Source: Confluentibacter lentus (GTDB lineage Bacteria; Bacteroidota; Bacteroidia; Flavobacteriales; Flavobacteriaceae). Taken from it: a stretch of DNA of 64,000 nt. Below, one piece after another: positions 1-8,453 of this stretch. Under the pieces are notes generated by a model. That model ran no database searches and was not told where the DNA came from. It was given only the letters and a program-made list of their open reading frames with translations. The position numbers and the translations under genes were made by a program. How positions within the stretch are numbered: position 1 is the first letter of the stretch; each line of letters begins with the position of its first letter. The DNA is taken from assembly GCF_002806995.1 (NCBI RefSeq), contig NZ_NIHE01000009.1:118742-182741 (forward strand), given 5' to 3'.

Positions 1-426
1 TTGACCTATTTCAGAGCGCTTTTTGGCTGTTTTTTTATCATCGCTATTGCCTGCCTGTATCATAAAATTATCAATAACGCGATAAAATTGTGTGCCATCA
101 AAATAATGGCGCTTTGTTAAATAGATAAAATTAGAGCGATGATACTTTGTGTCATTATATAGTAAAATATCAATAGTTCCGAAATCTGTGGTTATGCGTA
201 CCTTATTTTCTTTATGCTTTTTATTATATTCAGCAAAAAAGGGCACAGCATTTTTGTCATCTAAAATAGGGAAATTGGTTTCAGTTGCTTTGGATGTATT
301 TTCAATGGGTATTTTAGAAAGCGTATCTTTAGTTTCAGTCACTTTCATATCCATTTTCTTTTTTGATTGTTTATCTTCACAATTCAGAAATAAAATAGAA
401 ACACATAACAATAAGATAACGCGCAT
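1..426 (-). CDS. Cyclophilin-type peptidyl-prolyl isomerase, lipoprotein (C-terminus outside window)
   Basis: The reverse strand is open from an ATG at 426 to the window edge (142 codons, no stop), so the gene is cut by the window. The N-terminus MRVILLLCVSILFLNC is a lipoprotein signal with a lipobox ending at Cys16, followed by a Lys/Asp/Glu-rich spacer of about 45 residues. From about residue 75 the cyclophilin fold begins: VRITTDFGTIDILLY, then HRSNFIYLTKRHYFDGTQFYRVI and FMIQAGNSD, matching the family's GTIxxxLf, YFDGTxFHRVIxxFMIQGGD core. It should isomerise X-Pro bonds in envelope proteins. It diverges from the Nudix gene with only 5 bp between start codons. A TAttTTTG box reads toward it at 463-470, inside the neighbour. 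Confidence 0.9.
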   Translation of the reverse strand, partial: MRVILLLCVSILFLNCEDKQSKKKMDMKVTETKDTLSKIPIENTSKATETNFPILDDKNAVPFFAEYNKKHKENKVRITTDFGTIDILLYNDTKYHRSNFIYLTKRHYFDGTQFYRVIDNFMIQAGNSDDKKTAKKRSEIGQ

Positions 427-431
427 AAAGA

Positions 432-1073
432 ATGGATTTTAATGAATTTTTGGGATTATCTTCAAAAATAAAAAATATACAGCTTCCAGCCGAAGAATCC
501 CATCTTAAAATGATACCGCCCTCTCGTAAGGCTTTGTTAAATGTTCAAATTGAAGCTGTTAATCTAGCTAAAAAAGCAGGTGTTTTGGCATTGTTCTATC
601 CAGATGAAAACAACCAAACAAAATTTATTTTAATATTAAGAAAGACTTATGAAGGCATTCATTCGGCACAAGTCAGCTTTCCAGGAGGGAAGTTAGAAGT
701 TCAAGATACCTCATTAAAAGAAGCAGCTATAAGGGAAACATTTGAAGAAGTTGGCGTTTCAAAAAATGCTATTGAAATTTTAAGGGCATTAACACAGGTT
801 TACATTGCACCTAGTAACTTTTATGTGCATCCATTTATGGCAATTACGCCAAAAACGCCGTTTTTTAAACTTCAAGAAGATGAGGTTGAAGCACTTATTG
901 AGGTGGATTTACGGCATTTTTTGGATGATAACATCGTTACGACCAAACGTGTCAAGGCATCCTATAACATTGATGTTGAAGTTCCTACATTCCTTTTAAA
1001 CGATCACATTGTTTGGGGAGCAACCGCTATGATATTAAGCGAAATAAAAGACTTGCTAAAAGAATTAATGTAG
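432..1073 (+). CDS. Nudix hydrolase, CoA pyrophosphatase-like
   Basis: A 213-residue protein with the NuCoA-type signature LRKTYEGIHSAQVSFPGG (about residues 69-86) running into a Nudix box ending REtfEEvGV (101-109), whose acidic residues bind the catalytic metal. The first Glu of the general Nudix box is replaced, as is usual in the CoA subfamily. The family splits coenzyme A or its derivatives into phosphopantetheine and 3',5'-ADP in the cytoplasm; substrate choice is inferred. The start fits because the N-terminal MDFNEFL region resembles flavobacterial relatives. The start lies only 5 bp from the divergent lipoprotein start, so its promoter must lie inside that gene or it has a very short leader. 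An acyltransferase follows 49 bp downstream. Confidence 0.87.
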   Translation: MDFNEFLGLSSKIKNIQLPAEESHLKMIPPSRKALLNVQIEAVNLAKKAGVLALFYPDENNQTKFILILRKTYEGIHSAQVSFPGGKLEVQDTSLKEAAIRETFEEVGVSKNAIEILRALTQVYIAPSNFYVHPFMAITPKTPFFKLQEDEVEALIEVDLRHFLDDNIVTTKRVKASYNIDVEVPTFLLNDHIVWGATAMILSEIKDLLKELM

Positions 1074-1122
1074 TTTATAGATTTATTACATTTGTAATCT
1101 CTAACTAATTGAAGCATGATGC

Positions 1123-1920
1123 ATGGGATTGTTTAAGCGAAATCCATTCGGACATATACTTTTTGTAAAAAAATGGCTCATACGCATTTTGGGTGCTATG
1201 ACTCACAGACGCTTTCGTGGGTTCAATGAATTGCAAATTGAAGGTTCTGAGGTTATTAAAAATTTACCAGAAACCAACGTCCTATTTATATCCAATCACC
1301 AAACTTACTTTGCTGATGTTGTTGCCATGTTCCATGTGTTTAACGCTAGTTTAAGCGGTCGTACAGATTCCATAAAAAATGTGGGTTATTTATGGAATCC
1401 CAAACTTAATATCTATTATGTTGCTGCCAAAGAAACCATGAAAGCAGGTTTATTGCCAAAAATTTTAGCTTATGTAGGCTCCATTAGTATAGAGCGTACT
1501 TGGCGAGCCGAAGGTAAAGATGTAAACAGGCAAGTTAAAATGAGTGATATCTCCAACATTGCTAAAGCGTTGGATGATGGTTGGGTCATCACCTTTCCGC
1601 AAGGTACCACTACGCCTTTTAAACCTATAAGAAAAGGAACAGCGTTTATTATTAAAAACTACAGACCTATTGTGGTTCCTATTGTTATAGATGGTTTTAG
1701 ACGTTCTTTTGATAAAAAGGGACTTCGAATTAAAAAGAAAAATATTTTGCAATCTATGGAGATTAAAGAGCCGTTGGTGATTGATTATGAAAACGAAACC
1801 ACCGATGATATTGTAAAAAGAATTGAATACGCCATAGAACAACATCCTTCCTTTTTAAAAGTAATTCCACGAGAAGAAGTGGAAGCCCAAGAAGCTTTAA
1901 ATAAACTCCGAGAGTGGTAG
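1123..1920 (+). CDS. Lysophospholipid acyltransferase (PlsC-like)
   Basis: A 265-residue protein of the PlsC/LPLAT superfamily, expected to acylate a lysophospholipid at the inner membrane. The N-terminal block holds the catalytic His in SNHQTYFAD (His59), and a later block has the substrate-binding FPQGTT (158-163). Both are atypical: the usual HX4D spacing is HX5D here (His59 to Asp65), and the usual FPEG glutamate is Gln160. I recall flavobacterial relatives with the same changes, so this is probably a subfamily trait rather than decay. No strong transmembrane helix is evident; an amphipathic N-terminus could anchor it. It follows the Nudix gene on the same strand and may be co-transcribed. 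Confidence 0.85.
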   Translation: MGLFKRNPFGHILFVKKWLIRILGAMTHRRFRGFNELQIEGSEVIKNLPETNVLFISNHQTYFADVVAMFHVFNASLSGRTDSIKNVGYLWNPKLNIYYVAAKETMKAGLLPKILAYVGSISIERTWRAEGKDVNRQVKMSDISNIAKALDDGWVITFPQGTTTPFKPIRKGTAFIIKNYRPIVVPIVIDGFRRSFDKKGLRIKKKNILQSMEIKEPLVIDYENETTDDIVKRIEYAIEQHPSFLKVIPREEVEAQEALNKLREW

Positions 1921-2065
1921 TAAAGCCTTGTTATTCCTAGAAAAATAAATAATAATCATTTTCTTTTTTTGATTCATCTTGCGTGAAATTTAACTAACTT
2001 CGTAATTAACTGATTCTTTATTTTAATAATTTGAATATCAGTAATTTAAAGTTATTTATTCCGCG

Positions 2066-3712
2066 ATGAAAAAAGAATTTACCCCCAAATTATTTTCTCT
2101 TATAAAAGAAGGCATTTCTAAGGGAACTATTGTAAAGGATGTGCTTTCTGGAATTATCGTAGGTATTGTAGCGCTTCCTCTTGCTATTGCTTTTGCCATT
2201 GCTTCTGGAGTGTCACCAGAAAAAGGTATTATAACGGCTATTATAGCTGGAATCATCATCTCAACCTTTGGTGGTAGCCGTGTACAAATAGGTGGGCCCA
2301 CAGGTGCTTTTATTGTCATAGTTTATGGGATTGTTCAGGAATTTGGAATCAACGGATTAACCATTGCCACTTTTATTGCTGGGTTTATAATTATAGGATT
2401 GGGCTTGGCACGTTTGGGTAATTTGCTGAAGTTTATTCCATATTCGCTTATTGTTGGTTTTACAAGTGGCATTGCTTTAATTATTTTTTCTTCTCAAATC
2501 AATGATTTTTTTGGTTTGCACATTGACAAAGTCCCTGCTGATTTCATAGATAAATGGAAAGTCTATTTTGAGAATTTCAATCATGTGAATTGGTATGCCA
2601 TCGTCATAGCAGCCGGAACCATTCTTATTACCTTATATTTTCAAAAACTTATAAAAAAAATACCTGGATCTATTGTTGCTATTTTGGTGTCGACTATTAT
2701 AGTCAAGCTGTTTGAAATCCCTGTTGATACTATAGAAAGTAACTTTGGTAATATTCCCAATCATTTTAGTTTGCCATCACTACCAAATGTAGATTTCGAA
2801 ACAATAAAATTACTGATAGCACCCGCTTTTGCCATTGCTTTATTGGGCAGTATAGAATCATTGCTTTCGGCAGTCGTATCCGATTCAATGATTGGAGGGA
2901 AACACCGCTCTAATATCGAATTAATAGCGCAAGGTGCTGCAAACATTGTGGCATCATTATTTGGTGGTATACCCGCCACAGGTGCTATCGCCAGAACGGC
3001 AACCAATGTTAAGAATGGCGGCAGAACACCTATTGCGGGCATCACGCATGCATTGGTTTTATTATCCATTATGCTGTTATTTGCGCCTTATGCTAAATTA
3101 ATTCCACTTTCCTGTCTTGCTGGGGTTTTAATGGTCGTGGCTTATCATATGAGCGAATGGCGGCAATTCAAATCCATTTTAAAAGGTAATAGAATGGATA
3201 TCATCATTTTATTAACCACTTTTTTTCTCACGGTCATTTTCGATTTGGTCATCGCTATTGAAATTGGTATTGTACTTTCCAGCTTTATGTTTATGAAACG
3301 CATGAGTGAATCGGTGCTTGTTGAAAACATATCAACAGACCATATAAATGGCGAACATTTATTTGATGAAGAACAATTGGACTTGCCTAAAGATGTGTTG
3401 TTATATGAAATAAATGGGCCTTTATTTTTTGGAGCGGCACGCCAATTTCAAGAAACCATAACCAATACACATTTACAGCCCAAAGTTATTATTATTAGGA
3501 TGCGTTACGTTCCCTTAATAGATGCTACAGGGTATCAAAGCTTAAAAGAAATCATTAAATCTTATCACACAAGAAACATAAAAGTTATTTTGTCTGGCAT
3601 ACTCGAAACATTAAAAATCGATTTCGAAAAAAATGGTATGTACGCCGTTTTAGATAGTCAATATATAGTAGGAGATATCAAAGAAGCCATTAGAATAGCA
3701 AGTGAACATTAA
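2066..3712 (+). CDS. SulP-family anion transporter with STAS domain
   Basis: A 548-residue inner-membrane transporter of the SulP/SLC26 family. The first about 420 residues form 10-14 hydrophobic segments, beginning KDVLSGIIVGIVALPLAIAF, the classic SulP entry helix, with the conserved Gly-rich block GGSRVQIGGPTGAFI in helix 3. The last about 110 residues are a STAS domain: LYEINGPLFFGAARQF, then IIIRMRYVPLIDATG and EIIKSYHTRNIKVILSG. SulP proteins carry sulfate, bicarbonate or other anions with Na+ or H+; the substrate cannot be told from sequence. It sits in its own unit with about 145 bp of AT-rich DNA upstream and a fucosidase gene 92 bp downstream. Confidence 0.92.
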   Translation: MKKEFTPKLFSLIKEGISKGTIVKDVLSGIIVGIVALPLAIAFAIASGVSPEKGIITAIIAGIIISTFGGSRVQIGGPTGAFIVIVYGIVQEFGINGLTIATFIAGFIIIGLGLARLGNLLKFIPYSLIVGFTSGIALIIFSSQINDFFGLHIDKVPADFIDKWKVYFENFNHVNWYAIVIAAGTILITLYFQKLIKKIPGSIVAILVSTIIVKLFEIPVDTIESNFGNIPNHFSLPSLPNVDFETIKLLIAPAFAIALLGSIESLLSAVVSDSMIGGKHRSNIELIAQGAANIVASLFGGIPATGAIARTATNVKNGGRTPIAGITHALVLLSIMLLFAPYAKLIPLSCLAGVLMVVAYHMSEWRQFKSILKGNRMDIIILLTTFFLTVIFDLVIAIEIGIVLSSFMFMKRMSESVLVENISTDHINGEHLFDEEQLDLPKDVLLYEINGPLFFGAARQFQETITNTHLQPKVIIIRMRYVPLIDATGYQSLKEIIKSYHTRNIKVILSGILETLKIDFEKNGMYAVLDSQYIVGDIKEAIRIASEH

Positions 3713-3804
3713 AGTATTTATGATGTGTATTGACCGTGCCGAGATTTAAATTTCTTAGTTTTATATATTTCTAATCAAACGAATGCCAACTAAAACCAAT
3801 TAAG

Positions 3805-5352
3805 ATGATTAAAAAAGTAAATCAAATTATATTTATGCTATGTGTATTAATAGCATTTATATCTTGTAAGGATAAATCTCAACCTCAATCAGAAACGTCT
3901 AATGAAGCACCTAAATATGAGGAGACTTGGAAATCGCTCGCAACCAACGATCGAGAGCCAGAATGGTTTAAGGACGCCAAGTTCGGTATTTATTTTCATT
4001 GGGGACTTTATAGTGTTCCAGCGTTTGATAACGAATGGTACCCAAGATGGATGTATGTGCCTGGGAGAACAGAATGGGGCGGAAAGATCTTTGAGCACCA
4101 ACAAAAAACCTATGGGCCTTTGTCCGAATTCAATTATCACGATTTTATTCCCATGTTTACGGCGGAGCATTTTGATGCCAAGGAATGGGCAGATTTATTT
4201 AAAAAAGCGGGGGCTAAATTTGCAGGTCCCGTAGCGCAACACCATGATGGATTTGCTATGTGGGGCAGTAAGGTAAATCCTTGGAACGTTAAGGATATGG
4301 GGCCTAAAAAAGATATTTTAGGTGAATTATATGTCGAATTGAAAAAGAACGACATGAAAACCATTGCCACATTCCACCATGCCAGAGTGTTGCAACGTTA
4401 CGCGCAAGATACGTTACAATGGGCTAAGAATTCATCTAATCCAGGATGGGATAGCCATTATCCATATCATCCAGATTATGTCACTTCTACAACCGACCCA
4501 AAACTCAGGATGCTTTATGGAAACATGCCAGAGGATGAGTTTCATGAGTATTGGTTAAATCAAGTGAATGAGGTGGTGGATAATTATGCGCCCGACATCA
4601 TTTGGTTTGATTCGTGGCTAGATAAAATTCCAGAAAATTACCGTCAAAAAATGGTAGCACACCATTTCAACACAGCCGTTTCTAGAGGTCAACAACCCAT
4701 TGCCGCTTATAAGCAGGAAGATTTACCTGCAAATGTTGGGATGTTGGATATAGAGCAAGGTGGAAAAACGGGTCTTTCAGACGATTATTGGCTAACGGAT
4801 ATTACCATAAGTAATTATAGTTGGAGTTATATTACAGGACAAACTTATAAAAAACCAGATTTAGTTATCAGAAACATGATTGATGTGTGGAGCAAAAGAG
4901 GTATCGTATTGCTGAATATTTCACCAAAAGCAGATGGTACCATTATAGATGAGCAAAGACAAGTATTGTTAGCTATTGGTAAATGGATTGATAAGCATAA
5001 AGAAGCTGTATATGAAACCAGGGCCTTTACCACATTTGGTTATGGTGAAGCAGCATTTGAAAAAGGGGAGTTTGGAGGACAATCGGCTACCATGGATTAT
5101 AATGAAAAAGATATTCGTTTCATGGTATCGAAAGATAATAAGCATTTATATATTTTCTCATTAGGACTTCCTAAAGCCGAATCAAATATCGAAATTCGTA
5201 CACCTATAACATCCAAAATAAAAAACGTATCCGTTGTTGGTAGTGGAGTAGATTTAAAATGGACTTTTTTCGATAACAAATTAACGCTTACAACACCAAG
5301 TGTATCACAAATGGATGATATAGCAACGGTGTTTAAGGTCGATTTTGAATAA
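3805..5352 (+). CDS. Alpha-L-fucosidase, GH29 lipoprotein
   Basis: A 515-residue lipoprotein with signal MIKKVNQIIFMLCVLIAFISC (lipobox Cys21). The body is a GH29 alpha-L-fucosidase: EWFKDAKFGIYFHWGLYSVPAF near residue 52, AGAKFAGPVAQHHDGFAMW near 130, and a WFD motif whose Asp269 is the expected nucleophile. A C-terminal beta domain runs from about residue 410. GH29 enzymes release alpha-linked fucose with retention of configuration. A lipidated enzyme would act in the periplasm or at the cell surface, suggesting use of fucosylated algal or glycan substrates. A GH63-type glucosidase lies downstream, but hairpins separate the two, so they are probably separate transcripts. Confidence 0.9.
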   Translation: MIKKVNQIIFMLCVLIAFISCKDKSQPQSETSNEAPKYEETWKSLATNDREPEWFKDAKFGIYFHWGLYSVPAFDNEWYPRWMYVPGRTEWGGKIFEHQQKTYGPLSEFNYHDFIPMFTAEHFDAKEWADLFKKAGAKFAGPVAQHHDGFAMWGSKVNPWNVKDMGPKKDILGELYVELKKNDMKTIATFHHARVLQRYAQDTLQWAKNSSNPGWDSHYPYHPDYVTSTTDPKLRMLYGNMPEDEFHEYWLNQVNEVVDNYAPDIIWFDSWLDKIPENYRQKMVAHHFNTAVSRGQQPIAAYKQEDLPANVGMLDIEQGGKTGLSDDYWLTDITISNYSWSYITGQTYKKPDLVIRNMIDVWSKRGIVLLNISPKADGTIIDEQRQVLLAIGKWIDKHKEAVYETRAFTTFGYGEAAFEKGEFGGQSATMDYNEKDIRFMVSKDNKHLYIFSLGLPKAESNIEIRTPITSKIKNVSVVGSGVDLKWTFFDNKLTLTTPSVSQMDDIATVFKVDFE

Positions 5353-5367
5353 TGCGTTACAAATTGC

Positions 5368-5392
5368 TACCGCTAGCTGAAAGCTAGCGGTA
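5368..5392. repeat. Perfect 11-bp palindrome with 3-nt loop
   Basis: Arms 5368-5378 and 5382-5392 (left arm TACCGCTAGCT) are exact reverse complements around the loop GAA. No T-run follows, so it is not a typical terminator by itself. It is more GC-rich than its surroundings and looks like a palindromic intergenic unit. Together with the terminator 17 bp downstream it ends the fucosidase region. Confidence 0.6.
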
Positions 5393-5408
5393 TATAGTAC
5401 AAAAAGTA

Positions 5409-5447
5409 AAAAAACCACAATCATTTTTATGAAGATTGTGGTTTTTT
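5409..5447 (+). terminator. Rho-independent terminator after the fucosidase gene
   Basis: Arms 5409-5422 and 5434-5447, core CCACAATC/GATTGTGG flanked by six A and six T, form a classic A-stem-T hairpin that can work in both directions. It lies 57 bp after the GH29 stop codon. Confidence 0.85.
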
Positions 5448-5690
5448 ACGTTATTAGACAAATACAATATTTGTGTTATAAGCATACGACTTCATCAAAT
5501 TACCCTATGTTTTTTTACGAGATATTAAAAGAATTATAGTAAAAATAGCAATTAAGCAATACTGTTCATAAGCTTGGTAAGGTGTTAAAAAAAAACTATT
5601 TTTATTCAAAACTGACGGATTTCATTAAAAAGAAAACAACATTTTTTGTTCGGTTTATGTAATATTTAATTCAATATATATTTAAAATAT

Positions 5691-8321
5691 ATGATTCAGA
5701 AAGGTGCTGAAGCAGAGAGACTAGCTGTACCCGATACATACAAATACTGGAAAAAATGGGGGCCTTATTTGGCCGAAAGACAATGGGGAACCGTTCGCGA
5801 AGATTATAGCGAACACGGTACTGCTTGGGAATTTGTTGACCACGAAAAAGCACGTAGCAACGCTTACAGATGGGGAGAAGAGGGTATAGCGGGTTTTTGC
5901 GATACTCGAGAAATATTGTGTTTAGCGCCAGCATTTTGGAATGGTAAAGATGCCATTTTAAAAGAGCGCTTGTTTGGACTGACCAACAATCAAGGGAATC
6001 ATGGTGAAGATGTTAAAGAGCTTTATTTTCATCAAGTGTCGTCACCCACTCATTCCTATTGCAAGTATCTTTACAAATATCCGCAAAATGAATTTCCTTA
6101 TGGCGATTTGGTCAAAGGTAATCAGCGGGGTCGCGATCAATTTGAATATGAATTATTGGATACGGGAAGCTTTAAAAACAGCGCATATTTTGATTGTTTC
6201 ATTGAATATGCCAAAGCTGATGTAGATGATATTCTCATGAAAATCACCGTAGTAAACAGAGGTTCTAATATGGCCGATATTCATGTATTGCCACATTTGT
6301 GGTTCCGTAATTTTTGGAAGCATAACAAGCGGCATACACGCCCCAATATGAAATCCATTTCCAATACCACTGTGCAATCCAGAAGCACCAGAAATGGTCG
6401 GTATTATTTATATCACGAAGAAGCTGAGCAGCTATTTTGTGAAAACGAGACCAACAATAAGCGTATTTATAATTATCCTAATGAAGTCGATTATGTGAAA
6501 GATGGTATCAACGATTATGTGGTACATAGCAAACCGACTGTAAACCCAGAAAAAAACGGTTCGAAATTCGCTGTGTGGCATCATTTTAAACTGAATTCAG
6601 GTGAAGAAAGAACCGTAAAAGTGCGCCTTAGCAAAACCAAATTAGAACAGCCTTGGGCAAATTTTGATACCGTTTTTCGCCAACGAATCACAGAATGCGA
6701 ACAGTTTTATAACGAAACTATCAAAACCAACATTCCAGAAACCCATCAAGCCATTGCTAAAAGTGCGTTTTCTGGGTTGTTGTGGACCAAGCAATTCTAT
6801 TATAACGATGTATTTAAATGGTTATTTGGTGGCCCAGGCGAACCCACGCCACATCGAGCAAACATGCGTAACCACAGTTGGCAGCACCTCACCAACAGAC
6901 ACGTAATTTCTATGCCCGATAAATGGGAATATCCATGGTATGCCGCATGGGATTTGGCCTTTCACATGGCGTCCTTTGTAGAAATAGATCCCTTTTTTGC
7001 CAAGGAACAATTGTTGTTGGTACTGCAAGAGAGCTATATGCACCCTAACGGACAAATTCCAGCCTACGAGTGGAATTTTAGCGATGTGAATCCTCCTGTC
7101 CATTCTTGGGCGGTTTGGAGCGTTTACGAAAAAGATAAAAGTCACACAGGTAAAGGCGACATACCATTCTTAGAAAAAGCCTTCCAAAAATTGCTCATTA
7201 ATTTCACTTGGTGGGTCAATCAAAAAGATAAAAGTGGTACTGACCTTTTTGAAGGCGGTTTTTTGGGCTTGGATAATATTGGGGTGTTCGACCGCAACCA
7301 CATGCCACCCGGTATCAAGCGCATGCAACAGGCCGATGCCACCAGTTGGATGGCGATGTTTACGCTCAATATGCTGCGCATGTCCTTAGAGCTTGCCAAA
7401 ACCAATAAAATTTACGAAGAGTCCGCTGCCAAGTTTTTTAGGCACTTTTTAAATATTGCTTGGGCGATGCATCATATAGGTAAAAAGGATATTTCCCTTT
7501 GGGACGATGAAGATAATTTTTACTATGATGTTGTAGAAATGGCAACTGGAGCTACCGATCGTTTGCGGGTGCGCTCTTTGGTGGGCGTGATTCCTATGTT
7601 TGCGGTTGAAATCATTCATAAAGATCTTTTTGAGGAATTAAAGGAATTCAGGATTCGTGCCAACGAAATTATAAGGACCCGCCCAGACCTTGCTTCATTG
7701 ATATCCAATTTAGATGATAGCAATATTGATGGCAATTATTTATTCTCCATCATGCGCGGATTTAGGTTGGAAAAATTACTCATACGCTTGTTGGATGAAA
7801 GCGAATTTCTATCAGATTTTGGAATTCGTTCCCTATCCAAATACCACGAAAAACATCCATTTGTGTTCCAACATCATGGTCACCATCAAATCCAGTACGA
7901 ACCTGGGGAGAGCCGTTCCAATATGTTTGGTGGCAATTCCAATTGGCGAGGCCCTATTTGGCTGCCCATTAATTATATGATTATCCAGTCATTACGCAAG
8001 TATTACACCTATTACGGCAATACGTACACCTATGAGTTTCCAACGGGTTCAGGTAATAAACTTAATTTAAAGGACATTGCCAATCAGCTTACCAAACGCT
8101 TAATTAAACTATTTGAAGCTAATTCAGATGGTAAGTTTCAATACCATGCAGACGACCCCGACCATGTGTTTTCAAAAGACGAACACTTTAAAAATCTGCA
8201 CTTATTTTACGAGTTTTTTGATGGCGACACCGGTAAAGGATTGGGCGCGTCGCATCAAACAGGTTGGACAGCCCTTATAGCCAATTTAATTATGGAAATG
8301 GAAGACAGTAACGCCAAGTAA
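5691..8321 (+). CDS. GH63-type glucosidase (large cytoplasmic)
   Basis: An 876-residue protein without a signal peptide. It matches bacterial proteins related to mannosyl-oligosaccharide glucosidase (GH63, six-helix-barrel). The N-terminus has YKYWKKWGPYLAERQWGTVREDYS, then WRWGEE-like AYRWGEEGIAGF. Later blocks include WDLAFHMASFVEIDPFFAKEQL (about residues 420-440), with WEYPWYAAWD just before it, and C-terminal FGGNSNWRGPIWLPINY and GASHQTGWTALIANL. Family members hydrolyse alpha-glucosidic or alpha-mannosidic bonds with inversion; the substrate is not predictable here. The start MIQKGAEAERL sits directly before the conserved N-terminal block, which supports it. A 338-bp gap and a terminator separate it from the fucosidase. 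Confidence 0.85.
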   Translation: MIQKGAEAERLAVPDTYKYWKKWGPYLAERQWGTVREDYSEHGTAWEFVDHEKARSNAYRWGEEGIAGFCDTREILCLAPAFWNGKDAILKERLFGLTNNQGNHGEDVKELYFHQVSSPTHSYCKYLYKYPQNEFPYGDLVKGNQRGRDQFEYELLDTGSFKNSAYFDCFIEYAKADVDDILMKITVVNRGSNMADIHVLPHLWFRNFWKHNKRHTRPNMKSISNTTVQSRSTRNGRYYLYHEEAEQLFCENETNNKRIYNYPNEVDYVKDGINDYVVHSKPTVNPEKNGSKFAVWHHFKLNSGEERTVKVRLSKTKLEQPWANFDTVFRQRITECEQFYNETIKTNIPETHQAIAKSAFSGLLWTKQFYYNDVFKWLFGGPGEPTPHRANMRNHSWQHLTNRHVISMPDKWEYPWYAAWDLAFHMASFVEIDPFFAKEQLLLVLQESYMHPNGQIPAYEWNFSDVNPPVHSWAVWSVYEKDKSHTGKGDIPFLEKAFQKLLINFTWWVNQKDKSGTDLFEGGFLGLDNIGVFDRNHMPPGIKRMQQADATSWMAMFTLNMLRMSLELAKTNKIYEESAAKFFRHFLNIAWAMHHIGKKDISLWDDEDNFYYDVVEMATGATDRLRVRSLVGVIPMFAVEIIHKDLFEELKEFRIRANEIIRTRPDLASLISNLDDSNIDGNYLFSIMRGFRLEKLLIRLLDESEFLSDFGIRSLSKYHEKHPFVFQHHGHHQIQYEPGESRSNMFGGNSNWRGPIWLPINYMIIQSLRKYYTYYGNTYTYEFPTGSGNKLNLKDIANQLTKRLIKLFEANSDGKFQYHADDPDHVFSKDEHFKNLHLFYEFFDGDTGKGLGASHQTGWTALIANLIMEMEDSNAK

Positions 8322-8453
8322 GATGTTGGTTATCAAAAATATGGAATATTGAAAAGTTTGACTGCTAAATTCAAGTTTTGACGAATATACCTCATTAAAT
8401 TTTTTTTAATCCTAAAAAAGATTTAGTTTCAGTCTCATTTTTTTTGTTAATAA

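Larger units (their letters stand above)
5353..5690. other. 338-bp gap with two hairpins
   Basis: This gap holds a 25-bp perfect palindrome just after the fucosidase stop (5368-5392), a separate terminator at 5409-5447, and then about 240 bp of AT-rich DNA leading to the glucosidase gene. I see no RNA gene or additional ORF with family features in it. Confidence 0.6.

Noticed and set aside
5368..5392. Integron attachment site or recombination core
   Set aside because: It is a simple perfect palindrome with a 3-nt loop; no integrase gene, cassette structure or typical attachment-site boxes are nearby.
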